Shown piece after piece: positions 1 through 12,400 of a stretch of DNA of 64,000 nt. The notes below the pieces were generated by a model. That model saw only the letters and a program-made list of their open reading frames with translations. It did not search any database and was not told the origin of the DNA. Each line of letters starts with the position of its first letter. The first letter of the stretch is position 1. Where the stretch lies: contig NC_134678.1 of assembly GCF_024713945.1 (NCBI RefSeq), positions 2,046,001-2,110,000 on the forward strand, written 5' to 3'. The translations under genes were made by a program, and so were the position numbers. The stretch comes from Dermatophagoides farinae (lineage: Eukaryota > Arthropoda > Arachnida > Sarcoptiformes > Pyroglyphidae).

Positions 1-162
1 TACTTTTTTTTTGACAACTAGACTAACTCAATAGATACAATTTATGATGGATGAAAACAAATTAATCAACTATTGATCATGTTTGGTCGAGTCAAAACTG
101 AATTATGTAATGATTAAAATCATAATGGACTTGTTTTGTTTCATTAGAATATTTCCACTTAC
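1..162 (-). other. Start of the Rdl intron after exon 7
   Basis: Intronic sequence following the GTAAGTGG donor at 162. The exon carrying the rest of the cytoplasmic loop and M4 is outside the window. Confidence 0.85.
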
Positions 163-806
163 CGGTATTGGCTTCACTGATCGATGTAATGTTGAATTTA
201 GATCAGGTTGACATAACATTCCGTGTCCTGTTTGCATAGGCATTGGTGGTGGTATGGTTAGTTCGTTTGGTTCATTGCCATCATCATCTATGTGGCTTTG
301 GCCGGATACATTCATTTGATTAGACATGACACTGGCACCAGGACCAGACATATTGAGATTTATGCTACCGCTTCGTGTATTAGTACCAGTAGCAGCTGCC
401 GCAGCAGCAGCTGCTGCTGCTGCACATCTATTACGGTGTTCTTGAGCAAGTTTAGCTAATTGTTGTGAACGAGTTTTACGCATTGCAATACGTTTACCAA
501 GGTAACCAACAGTGGCGTATTCTAGTAATGAGGCAAAAACCATTACGAAACAAGTACCAAGGAAGACATCGATCGACTTAATATAGGAGATTTTAGGCAG
601 TGCTGCATTTGTCGAGGACATCAGAGTTGTCATAGTGAGCACAGTGGTAACACCCAATGCTACTCTTGCTGGTGTTGCATTACGATGTAACCAAAATGAA
701 ACCCAAGATATAATTACAATCAACGAGGCCGGAATGTATATTTGAATGAGGTAGTAACCCATTGATCGTTCGAATTGAATTTCACAAACTAAACGAGAAT
801 AGTTTC
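163..806 (-). CDS. Rdl: Rdl exon 7: loop C, M1, M2, M3 and proximal cytoplasmic loop
   Basis: The 644-nt exon begins [20 protein letters not shown] (loop C and pre-M1). M1 follows ([20 protein letters not shown]), then the anion-filter motif and M2 ([20 protein letters not shown]), then M3 ([20 protein letters not shown]). The first part of the M3-M4 loop has KRIAMRKTR, a run of about twelve alanines encoded by mixed GCN codons, and a polar Ser/Asn/Pro/Met-rich tail. The donor is AATACCG|GTAAGTGG (phase 0), so reading past 163 is intron. The 2' position of M2 is Ala (codon 660-658) and the conserved M3 Gly is at 558-556, both the insecticide-susceptible residues in other arthropods. Confidence 0.97.
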
Positions 807-3800
807 CTGTTGATTGAGTGAAAAAAAATAATATTGTAAAATTCGAAAATTAACAAAAAAAATCAATTCATACCTGTGCTCAATGTTTCAATTTTCATTG
901 ATTGTCTATAGCCGACTACTTTGAATTGAGGTAATTCTAATCCTTTCGACATACCGATCGATTCTTTTCCTTTTGACCATATATAAACAATATCAGCCAT
1001 CGAATAGCCATCTGTATAAAAAAAATAACAAAAATAAATAAATACAGATTTTATACATACATAATATATATAAATGTGGATAATTTATTTTCCATTTCAA
1101 AAATGATGATCATGATCATCATCATCATCTTCATAAATGAGATAACATTTTTTTTTATATGTTTAATAGTACTTAGACATTTTTCTTGATCATCATCATC
1201 ATCATCATAATCGAATAGATTGGAATCTCGAAAAAAAATGCCGTAAAATTTTCATTGAAATATCAATAATTTATCAGCATTGCTTGTGTGTGTCTGTGTA
1301 TGATGGCCAGGAGAAAAAATATTTGTACCGAAACATTATACCAAATGCTTGCTTGTGTATGTGTATAGATGTGATTTATAGTGAAAAAATTCTTTTTTTC
1401 CAGATATAAACAAATCATCATTGATCGTGCCGGGACATGACAGGCAAATGGAAAATGATTTTTTTTTTTTTTTTTTTTGCTTTTTTGATTTCAGCGTTTA
1501 AGGGTCCGTTTCACTATAGTCAATTCGATCCAAAATGATGATGATGATGAAAAACATTGTGAGAAGTTGCTATTCATATATAGATATAATGACGATAATA
1601 ATAATGAAAATAGAATCATATGTATGATGATGATGATGATGAAATATTTAAAATCAACAAAAAAAAAGTAGAAGAAGAAAAAAAAAACATTATGTATCGT
1701 CGAAACAAAACAAAAAAAAATCAAAAACCATTAGACAATGAAAAAAAAATCACGATAAGATAATATTATTATTTTGACTTTATTAAATTTTAATTTTTGA
1801 TCTTCTTATTGACAACATTATGAAAACCTTGAATGAATAAAATGAATGAATCAAAAATGCGAAATCTTCACTACACAAAAAAAATAATAAGGAAATTTAT
1901 AAGATTTTTTTTTTTTTTTTTTTTGGTTTATATCAAGTGTATCAACTGGGTGTGTTCAACTTTTTGCAACGATTTGTTTTTTACTTGTTTGTTTGTCGAA
2001 CGGAATTTATTCATTCAATTATGGTTATTATTATATTGCCAGTGTGTGTGTGTGTGTTCTAGAAGAAAAAAAAGTAATTTTCCAATGTATGGATAATTTG
2101 ATCGTAGAATTCCTAAGATAATAAATGGAATTTTTAATGCTTTCTTGTCTGTGTTTGTATGTGTGTGTGATTTGAGTTCAATGTGCACACACACACACAC
2201 ACACACACACAGACAAAGTTTATTTGCAAGAAAAAAAAATTATGAAGCCAATATATCTCTAGTATCTCTCTCTCTCCAACACTATACACTTGTTGTTTTG
2301 TTGGACGAAATAAGAATTATACAAAACAAACACATAATGTTTAGTTTGAGTCAATAAAAGTTTTTCGGAAAAAAAACCATATATAGAATATATCAGTAAA
2401 AAAAAAAAATATTGAGCATTATAAAAAAAACGGAAGAATCATATGACGAGGATATGCAGTTTTTTTTCGATTCAAATTTAATTTTCAATGAAAAAAAAAT
2501 GCAGACGATAATCCATAACAATTTCTTCTAACAACTGAAACTTAATCGAAAATAAATTCTAAATAAATGTACAAGAAAGAAAGAAAGAAAGAAGGGAAAA
2601 TTTATAGAGAATAGAATAATCCACTCAGTATTAAATAAAAGGCCATCAATTCTTTTTTTTCTTTACACTCTTTTCAAACAAATTACCAAATCAATATGCA
2701 ATGAATAGCAGCTGGTTATTTTTTTTCAATATATATTGCGCAATGAAAAAATTTATGGCGTATCGTTTTGTTTCTTTATCATGGGTGTCAGACGAACGTG
2801 TGGTGGTAGTTGTTTTATAAAGAGAAAAAAGTATGAATTAGTTAAAAAAAAGCAAAATCGGAATAACTGTAACATGAATCTTGCAACAACAACAAAAAAT
2901 AGGAAAAAATGATGATAAAGTTAACCATTTAAGAATCGTAGTATCCAATGAATTGAGAATAAAAAGGAAAAATTCATCATCAAACAAGTTTGCCATTTGT
3001 TCAAGTGTGCAGGGGTGGTGGTGGCGGTGATTTTTCCACACCCGTTTCCTCCGTTTTTATTCATACTCAAATTTTGAATATTAACAAAAAAAAAATTCAA
3101 ATCGATTCTTCATTTCTTAATTTAATATTAATGTTATGAATAATTTTTCTTGTGAAAAAAAACAAATTCAACAGAAATTGAGATGAATATATGCAAAAAA
3201 AAAATATTTTATAAAAAAATGGCAACTATTGTCATGATGAATATTATTAAGGAAATAGAAGAAAAAAAAACGAAACATCACCGTCATCATCACCAAATAA
3301 ATTCGGAAGGGTTATTTTTAAATGGAATTTGTCATATATACAACAACAAATTGTCAGGAAAAATTCTTTTTTTTCCCAGTGAAAACTAAAAAAGAAAATG
3401 TCAAAATTGGCATGTTTATTTAGAGTACATTTTCGAAACTACCAAATTTTTTTTTCTTTTACAGATTTCATCATTGTTTCATATGATCTATACATTATTT
3501 TTTTCCAGTATTCAATTGCTCAATAGTTCAATTATTGTATTGATCAACTCTTGAAAAGAAAAAAAACAACAAGCTCTCATAAGATCATCAGATCAAATTA
3601 AATCAAGTGTTTTATCATCAAGTAATGGTGTCAAGATATTGTTGTTTTTTTTTTTTTTTTTTTTTTTGTTGGCTAAAGAATTAACGCACACTTGAACATA
3701 TATTATGTTTTTAGGCGTAATTTTGAAAATAATTTTACAATGTCAATAGGAATGAGATATAATGTTTATATTTATCTGATGACCAACTTAGTTTGTCAAC

Positions 3801-4519
3801 AGTAACAACAACCACAACGACAACGACAACGACAACGAAACATGAAAATAAAAATGGATGAAAAAGTTTGTTTTTTTTGTGATTTAATTTTTCTGTTTAT
3901 AAAGTTTTTATTAAATGTCAATTTTTTGCTTTTTCAAAAAAAATTGCAAGTGGGTGTTGGTGTTGGCCAATGGTCAGATAACAGAAATTATAATTTCATT
4001 TTGAAAAGTTCAAGTCCCTTGGAGGGGCTGCCAGTGAGAGAGAGAGAGAAATGACAATCCATTTGATTCGATTATTTTTCCTTTTATTTATTTTTCATTT
4101 TCACACATACAAGCACGTATACATCATGATTTTTTTTTTCTTCAACTATGGTCTACTACTTTTATTCTTTTCACAAACACACACACACAGACAAACCCAT
4201 TCAAAAATAAAAATAGCGATCGTTTCAGTTTTCACATTTCATTTCTGCGAAAAGCGAAACAAAAAAAAATTGACCAAACAAAAAATTTCACAGAGGGCAT
4301 AAATAATGAAAAAAAAATTGAATGGCCAATTTTGAGAATAAAAAAAAACAGAGAGAATAAAAAAGCAAAAAAAAAAGAAAAATTTTAACATTTTCATCTG
4401 TGATATATGTGAAAAAAATGGCAAAGAATTTTCAATGAGCAAAATAATGTTGTTATCATCATGTGATCATACTGAGAATCGTGATTGAAAAAATAAAAAT
4501 GAATGTAATTGAAACTTGA

Positions 4520-4554
<35 letters not shown>

Positions 4555-7500
4555 TCTTTGTTATATTTGTGTGTGTGTGTGTGTCTGTATGAAGTCATTG
4601 TATTGTATATTTGAAAAATGAAAAATTTTTCAAAATAACGCTTGTTTTTTCCTTCTTATTTTTACAAAAAGAATCATATATATTCTTATGACCTTTTAGA
4701 ATTCAATTATATATTAGTTTTATATTCGAAAAAAAAGTGAAAAGCAAAAAGAATCAAAAAAAAAAATTCATTAAAAAAATAAAGCACAGAATTGATGCAA
4801 ACAAAAAAAATTTAGTTTGAATTTTTTTTTTTTTTTTGTTCTTTTATCATCATTTGTTCAGTGCCATTAATTTCTACTATTCAGAATTCATCTGATTAGA
4901 TTGGTAAGAAAAAAAAATTAGATAAATTGATTGAACCACCAGTTTTTTTTTGTCCATCATTAAAACGTATATACTTACAGCTTTCAATTTCAATTGTACA
5001 TAGTTGACTATCCATTGGAAAATATTGTAGATTCATTGGACAGCTAGCCGTCACAGTTAATCTATATAATCAGAATTAAAAACAAAACAAAAAAGAGAGA
5101 AAAACAAAATCAAATCAGATTTTATTAGAAATCAATAAAGTGATACATAATTTTTGTTTTTTTTTTTTGTTGTTGATTCAATTAGTTTGATATTTGTGTG
5201 TGTTTGTGTGTGTGTATTATTGCACTTTCAATATTTTTTCCGTTCACACATCATTCGTTGCAATGACATTTCACATTCATTTCGTTCATTCATTAATAGG
5301 ATGTGAATACAAACAAAATATATTTATATTGATTGGAATCAATATCAAAGACGTTCTCATTTGTCGTTATTATTTCGATTACGAATTGAGTGGAACTTAC
5401 ACATACAAACAGAGAGAAAGAATCGGTATAGAATTCAATTATAATGGTCTTGATAGGACACATAAGAATGGGGAATATTATTTTTTTTTCATATATTTAT
5501 TTATTTGACTTAACGTTTCATTTACATTCACTATATATTTATTGTCAGCATAACATCACACACACAGGCACATATGATCCGTATTTGATATATCCTATTA
5601 CGAACAAATACCAATTCATTTCGTTTGTTCTTGTTGTTGTTGTTGTTGTTGTTGTTTGTCGCCTTCCGTTTCAATTTCATTGAACACACACACACATACA
5701 CACAGGGGCAGAACGATATTTCACAGATTCGTTAGTGTAAAAAAAATTGTGTTTGAGTGAACAAAAAAAAAAATGAGAAATGAAGTGATATTATTATTGT
5801 TGCTGGTTGAAATTGGCACTATTGAAGGGGGTATCCCACATATATATAAGCAATGTGGCTACAACTATTAATTTCTCGCTCTATGTGTATGTGTGTGTGT
5901 GTGTTTTTGTTCCATTAAACCTTCATTTTCAATGATCAATCTTGTCGTCATAGTTGTTGTTGTTGTTGTTATTTTTGCTGTTGTTGGTGGAATTGTTTTT
6001 TTTTGGGGGGGTGTTTGCTCATTTTCTCTCTCTCTCTCTCTTTCTGGATTGTGTGTTTTGTTTTTTTTCTCTCTTCGTTATATGAAATACCCTAGAATAA
6101 ATTCTATTCACATTCATTATCATTATACATTCATTCATACTAGTTATAATCAATGTTTGCATTGATCTTATAATGTTAATCCTGATGTATTATTATACAA
6201 ACAAACAAACAAACAAACATACATTTGTTTGTAATTCTAATGATCCAAATATTTTATATATGATGATATAGAAAATCAAGTGAGAATCAAAAAAAAAAAA
6301 TTCTCTATGCAATACAATTGTATATTGGATCACAAGAAAGAAACATACAGAACGGCAAAAGATGACAATAATAATAATAACGGTCAAACGGTCATAGAAT
6401 ATTTTTTCATTGTGTATGTATGTAGAATATTTCGAATCGATCGATATAATGACGACGATAATGATGATGATGATGATGGCGACGATGATGGTGGAGAATA
6501 TAACAAATAATAATAATAATAATAACAGAATAAACTTGATTCTAAACCAGATTCAAATTGGCATCATTTTTATTTGGAATTTATTCAGCCTTTTTCTTTC
6601 TTTTTTTTATCGTTATACTTTTTACTTTATTGGTCAGATCTATATCTAGATTGTCGATATTTGTCCAACGACCATGATAATGAATGTATATGAAAATGAA
6701 TGAATGAATGAATGAATGAATGGATGGATAGATCACAAAACATATAAAATGACATAGATGGATAGATAGTGTTTGTTGTTGTTGTTGTTGCATTTTTTAT
6801 CTCGTTACTTGATTTTTTTTTTTTGTTCTGTATGTGTCAAACGGTCATCTCATCTAATCAAGACAAACATAGGAACAATTTGTAGATGGGTAGAGAGAAA
6901 AAAAAGATTCAAGCGCCCTTGTTTAAGATTGTATTGTGTGTGCTGTTATAAGAATCGGCCTTTTTTTGCATCTATTTTTTTCTGGTAAAATCAAATTCAT
7001 GTGTACAAGTGAATGAATGAATGAATGAATGATTGAAAAGATGAGATAAGAAAGAATTCATGATTATCATCAACATCAACATCAAATGGAATGAAAAATT
7101 CGTTTTTTTTTTCGTTTCGGATTAGATTAGATTTTTTTTTCCATTTCATTCCATCATTGAAATTCCGTTGTATCATTCACTTTATTTTTTGTTTTCTTTC
7201 GTCAACATCATCTTTTTTTTGTCGAGCTGGAAATGAACTTTTTTTATTTTATTATTATTTTGCCTAGATATTTTTTTTTATTTTATTCGAGCCAATTACC
7301 GTCGTCGTCGTCGTCGATGTCGTTGTCACACTATCATAGTGAAACGACCACAACGGCCGGCATTCAAAAGTACCAAATTTTCACCCAAAGAAAGAATATC
7401 CAAAAATAAAAAGAGAAAAAGTAATTTTTTTTTTCACTCTTCATCACGGGACGGAAAAAAAACTCGGCTCTCATTCTTCTTTTTTTTTTTTGCACTTATA

Positions 7501-9375
7501 ACACAACTCACACATTCACTTTTTTTTATACTTTTATTCTTCATTTCGTTTGTCTCATTTGTTCATTTTTCATTGTCACGTTATATATAATACACACACA
7601 ATACTTTGTTGAACTGTGACTTTTATATAATGTTGTTGTTGATGATGATGATGATGGTCACAAACAAAACAACAGAAAAAAAATTTTTCTCTTCACATCA
7701 TTACAATTGCAATTGAATAAAATAATTTCAATTACGACAAATATCACGTAAGACAAAAAAAAGGGTGGTTAAATGTCATTCTAGAATCTAGATTCTGGAG
7801 AAGGAAATCTGTTTTTTTTCAACTCAACTCAACTCAACTCATCATCATCAAATATTACGTGTGAAATTGAAATGAAATTGAAATTCCAACTCTTTATTTT
7901 GTTTAATTGCTCCACTATGATAATTAATTTTTTTTTTGTTCTTGTCGTTGACATTATTCATTATACGTAGTTTTTTCCATTCTTCTCTCTGATGATGATG
8001 ATGATGATGATGACTTAGTTGGAAATTCTATCATCATTTGATTTTTGGTAGTTGTCGTTTGTATGGTACCTACTTTTTTTTCTTGGGAATGAAACTTGAT
8101 TTTTATTTTATTTTTTCTTTGAAAATTTTACATCCACATTATTAATGTAACATCTGTTTTTTTTTCAATGAAATAAAAGTTTTTTTTTTGTCAGTTCCAT
8201 TTATTTCAATGTGTGTGTGTGTGTGCGTGTGTATGCGTGATGTGGTACTGTTCAACGATACGATAAAGACATTTTAAATATGTCTAAAAACCGCTTTTGA
8301 TTTGCCTGTAGGCCAATTTCAACTATTATCTAATTCCATAGAGATAGGAAAAACGGCAAATAAAAAAAATTGTCAACTTGAAAGACTTTTTTTTTGTTGA
8401 AATTGTGACAGGAGATGAAAATTTCATATATCAATCATATTTCATTCAGTTTGTTCCACACAAATACACACAGTGACAGCCATTTATATTTGTGATGATG
8501 ATTGCCATGTAAAAAAAATGAAAGCAACAACAACAACAACAACCATGAAAAAAAATGAAATTGAAACGATAAAAGGATTATGATCCCGATTTGAATTGAT
8601 CATCAATTTCTTTCTTTTTTTTTTCTTTTGAAAAAAACCATTTTCAGTGGACAGTTTTGTCATGCTAGTTCCAGATTTTTATTTTCGTCAACTACACACA
8701 CACACACAAAAACACTACAATAGAACTATCATTCTTTGGAATTTTAAAATGGTTTTATTCTTGGATTATTTATGGTGATTTTTTTTTTTTATTTCCTTCG
8801 GGTTGTCCAACAACATCGAAAACAAGCTTTACTTATTTGTCGTTATTATCATTTTAAATTTTTAAAGTTTAAAGCTTAAAATTGACAAATGTTCATGCTC
8901 GATTTATTCATTCAATTTAATGATGAGGCATAGCATGGTCAAGGGGTGTGATTTTTCTTTTTCACCACAATAGTATCCTCGGTAATGAGGTAAATTTTTT
9001 AAGAATTGAAAATCAAAGTTGACTCCATTTCGATCTTTATGTCGTTTTTCATTTTTTTCATAGTTTTGAATAGAATTTTTTTTTTGTTGAATGAAAAGAT
9101 TTTATCAAATGTGTGTGTGTGTGTGGTTTTTTTTTTGATTGAAATTATTATCATCATGATCATCAAGAATCTGAATCAAATTTCGAATTTGATGAATATC
9201 GAAAATACAATCGATACTTTTTTCGAATGCAAAGTGTGATTTTTTTTTTTTTTGTTATAAAAGTGAACAGGAAAAATGATATTCAGCATATTACTCTAAA
9301 TGGAATTTCGTTGTTTCAATATAGAATTTTCTTGTCTTTTTTTATACTTGATATTTTTTTTGAATTTCATTTCTC

Positions 9376-9437
<62 letters not shown>

Positions 9438-12400
9438 CGCCTTATGAATTACTTTGAGCACCACATTCATCCATCCGTCCGGTATGAAGAAACAAAAAAA
9501 AAGAAACAAAAGACAACAGAAAAAAACATATCCAATGAATCTTGTCTTTTGTTCTTATGTTCATTTCATATCTGGTAACTTTCATTTTTTGTCTTTCTCT
9601 CTCTGAGATAATATTGTTGTTGTAGTATTCACATTGAAGCTCCCTACATTGATGATGATGTTGATGTTGATCTTGTATAATGAATCCTTTAAGACTTTTT
9701 TCCGCTCAACAATTTGGCCATTTCCCTTTGTACAATTTCTACGTTCACTTATTCATTCATTTATTTCTTTTATATTATATTATTTCTTCTACTATTTTTT
9801 TTGTTGGAATTTAGGAGCCATGATTTGAAATGACATGAAATTAAAGAGAGAAAGAGAGATTGAAAAAATGATAGTAATAATAATAATGATGTTGATGATG
9901 ATGATGATGATAAAAAAAATGGTCAATATTTTCCAACAGTATCAACAAACACAAACATTAAATAAAATTACGGAAAAAAAGTGTGTCGATTATTATTATT
10001 ATTTTTTTTTCTTAGAAAATGTCATTCCAATGGTCTAGTCATTGGACAATTCAGTAAAAGCAGTTAGACCGTTATTGTTACCATTATTATTATCATTATC
10101 ATCATCATCATCGTTATCATCGACAAGTTGAAAGCGAAAAAAAGTAGAAGAAAGAAAAAAAAACATCATGAATACACCCTCAACATTATATAGTGTACAT
10201 ATATATAGTCACGATTGATTGATATGGTTGTCTTTTTCTTTTCTTTATTTTTTTTTTTTAATTCTTGATTATCATAAACAACAGCAGCAACAACAATAAT
10301 AACAAGCTCGATTGTTCTACATTTATCACTTTTTTTTTGTTCTTTTATTTTTTACGGAAATATTCGTTAGGATTCTTTCATTCTCTGTGTGTGTGTGTAT
10401 GTGTTGGATATGTAGAAATGATGATGATGTTTTTTTTTTGCCTTCACATATATTTATACAGAGGAAATAAACAAACATTAACGGTCTTTGTGTGTGTGTG
10501 TGTGTGTACAGACATAGCTGTAGCCGATGATTTATCACATTACTTTGTGTCGACTAGACTAGATTTTTTATTTTTTATTTTCTCATATATATCTTGTCTA
10601 TTTTTTTATTATTATTTTTCTAGTCACTGCCTACTGCGTTGTTGTTGCTGTTTTCGTTGTCGTTGTTGTTGTCGTTGTTGTTCCAAGACAATATTAGCAA
10701 CAACAAGGAATGAGAAAAAAACACAGGTATTTCTTGTAATTTAGGTTGTCCAGCGAACGAATAACGATTATGTTTTTTGTTCGCGTACAAACAAACAAAA
10801 AAAAACATAATGGCTAACTATATATATATATATTGAAAAAATTTTCGTAACCATCATCATCTATACATTCATACATTATACGCCCATTGCAAACAAAATA
10901 ACACCTGCAACATACACATATACATTATGGTATGGTTGAAAATTAATCAATGTTTTTTGTTGTTGTTGTTGTTGACCAAAAAAAAAAGTAGTAAAGAGAA
11001 GAAAAAACGGGAAATTAGAACTTGAAAAACAATAAAATTCATCATCATTGGGATCATCATCATCATAAAAACAGTTTCTATTATACAGAAGCAAATACAG
11101 AACCAAAAAAAAAAAGTTTGTATCAAAGAAATTCTAGTGAATCACTGTGCACTAATTAACAATAACATTGTTTCAAATCATCATCATTATCATCATCATC
11201 ATCATCATCGTGATCAAATAATAAAGTTGGAATCGAACGAATATGTTTTCATACATTCATTCATTCATCATACACACGAAAAAAAAACAAGTAAAAAATT
11301 CTATACCATAATGATGAAAAACAAAATTAGACAAAAAAATAAAAGTAAATGATGATATAATCGTCTTGGAGAAGATTATTCAATGACTATTAACAACATA
11401 TAGCATAGTGTAGTTTTTGGGTCATTTTTGGATCAACAGTACAAAAAGTTTTTTTTTCTCCTCATTGATATTCTTTCCTATTTGCTGATTTTTGTTGTTG
11501 TTGTTGTTTCGATTATTTTTTTGGTTCCAATGAATTAAAGACTCAACTTGTCCAAAATAAAAAGATTATTACTACTTACTATAGTGGATAATAAACATTT
11601 TTTGGTTTTTTCCATTTACAAGCTTCTGGAAAAAAGATCAAAAGTCAATAGTCAAGTTATTTTTTTTCCGGATAAAATAATCGGCAGAACAAAAATCAAT
11701 GATTAAAACAAAAGTCATGTTTATCATGTATTAGAGACAAAATTAGAGATTAGATTTAATCGATTTTTTTCTTTTCGTTGTCTATTTTCAAAAACACAAT
11801 AATCAATGTGAATATGCGAGAATTTTTTTTTTTTCATCTGAACATATTGTCCATCAATGATGATGAACACTAGTAACGGTAACACTAATTGATCTATATT
11901 ATACACATTAGGGTGGAAACTATAACTGAAATTAACATATAAATTAATGCAATGATGCATACCGAATAAACTGGTCATCATCATCATCATCATATATAAA
12001 TAGGCTAATTTTGATTTATTCACAAATGATGGAGACAAATTATTTGAATTTTTTTTTCTTTTTTTACTAATCAGCCAGCAACAAAAAAAAACGATTGTAA
12101 ATGTTAATAATAGACAATGGACAGATAAAAAAAAAATGAATATCTCATAATAACACCTACACTTATGCTCACGCATAAAAATGAATGCTCAACGGTCATC
12201 ATCATAATGATAATATTACATATATATACTATTTTCATTCATTGATCCAGATTAGCTTAATTATTCTCATGAAATCGGTATTTTGTATGATGATAATTAT
12301 AATTTTCAATTCATATGTTTTGATTCATTTTTTTTTTCGCGATTATCGCTATATCATGAAACGTGTATGGAAGTGTTTTTTGTATGAAAATGATCAATAA

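Larger units (their letters stand above)
1012..4978 (-). other. Rdl intron 5 (3967 nt)
   Basis: The donor is GTAAGTATATAC and the acceptor TTTTTATACAG. The intron contains a (CA)16 tract at 4521-4552 facing a (TG)8 tract at 4568-4584, (CAACGA)4 at 3815-3838, (CA)n at about 2185-2211, and several poly-T/A runs. No coding sequence is supported. Confidence 0.88.

Noticed and set aside
163-806. Assignment to LCCH3 or a glutamate-gated chloride channel
   Set aside because: The [13 protein letters not shown] and [14 protein letters not shown] segments follow RDL. LCCH3 has a different M2 flank, and GluCl channels have a different Cys-loop region.
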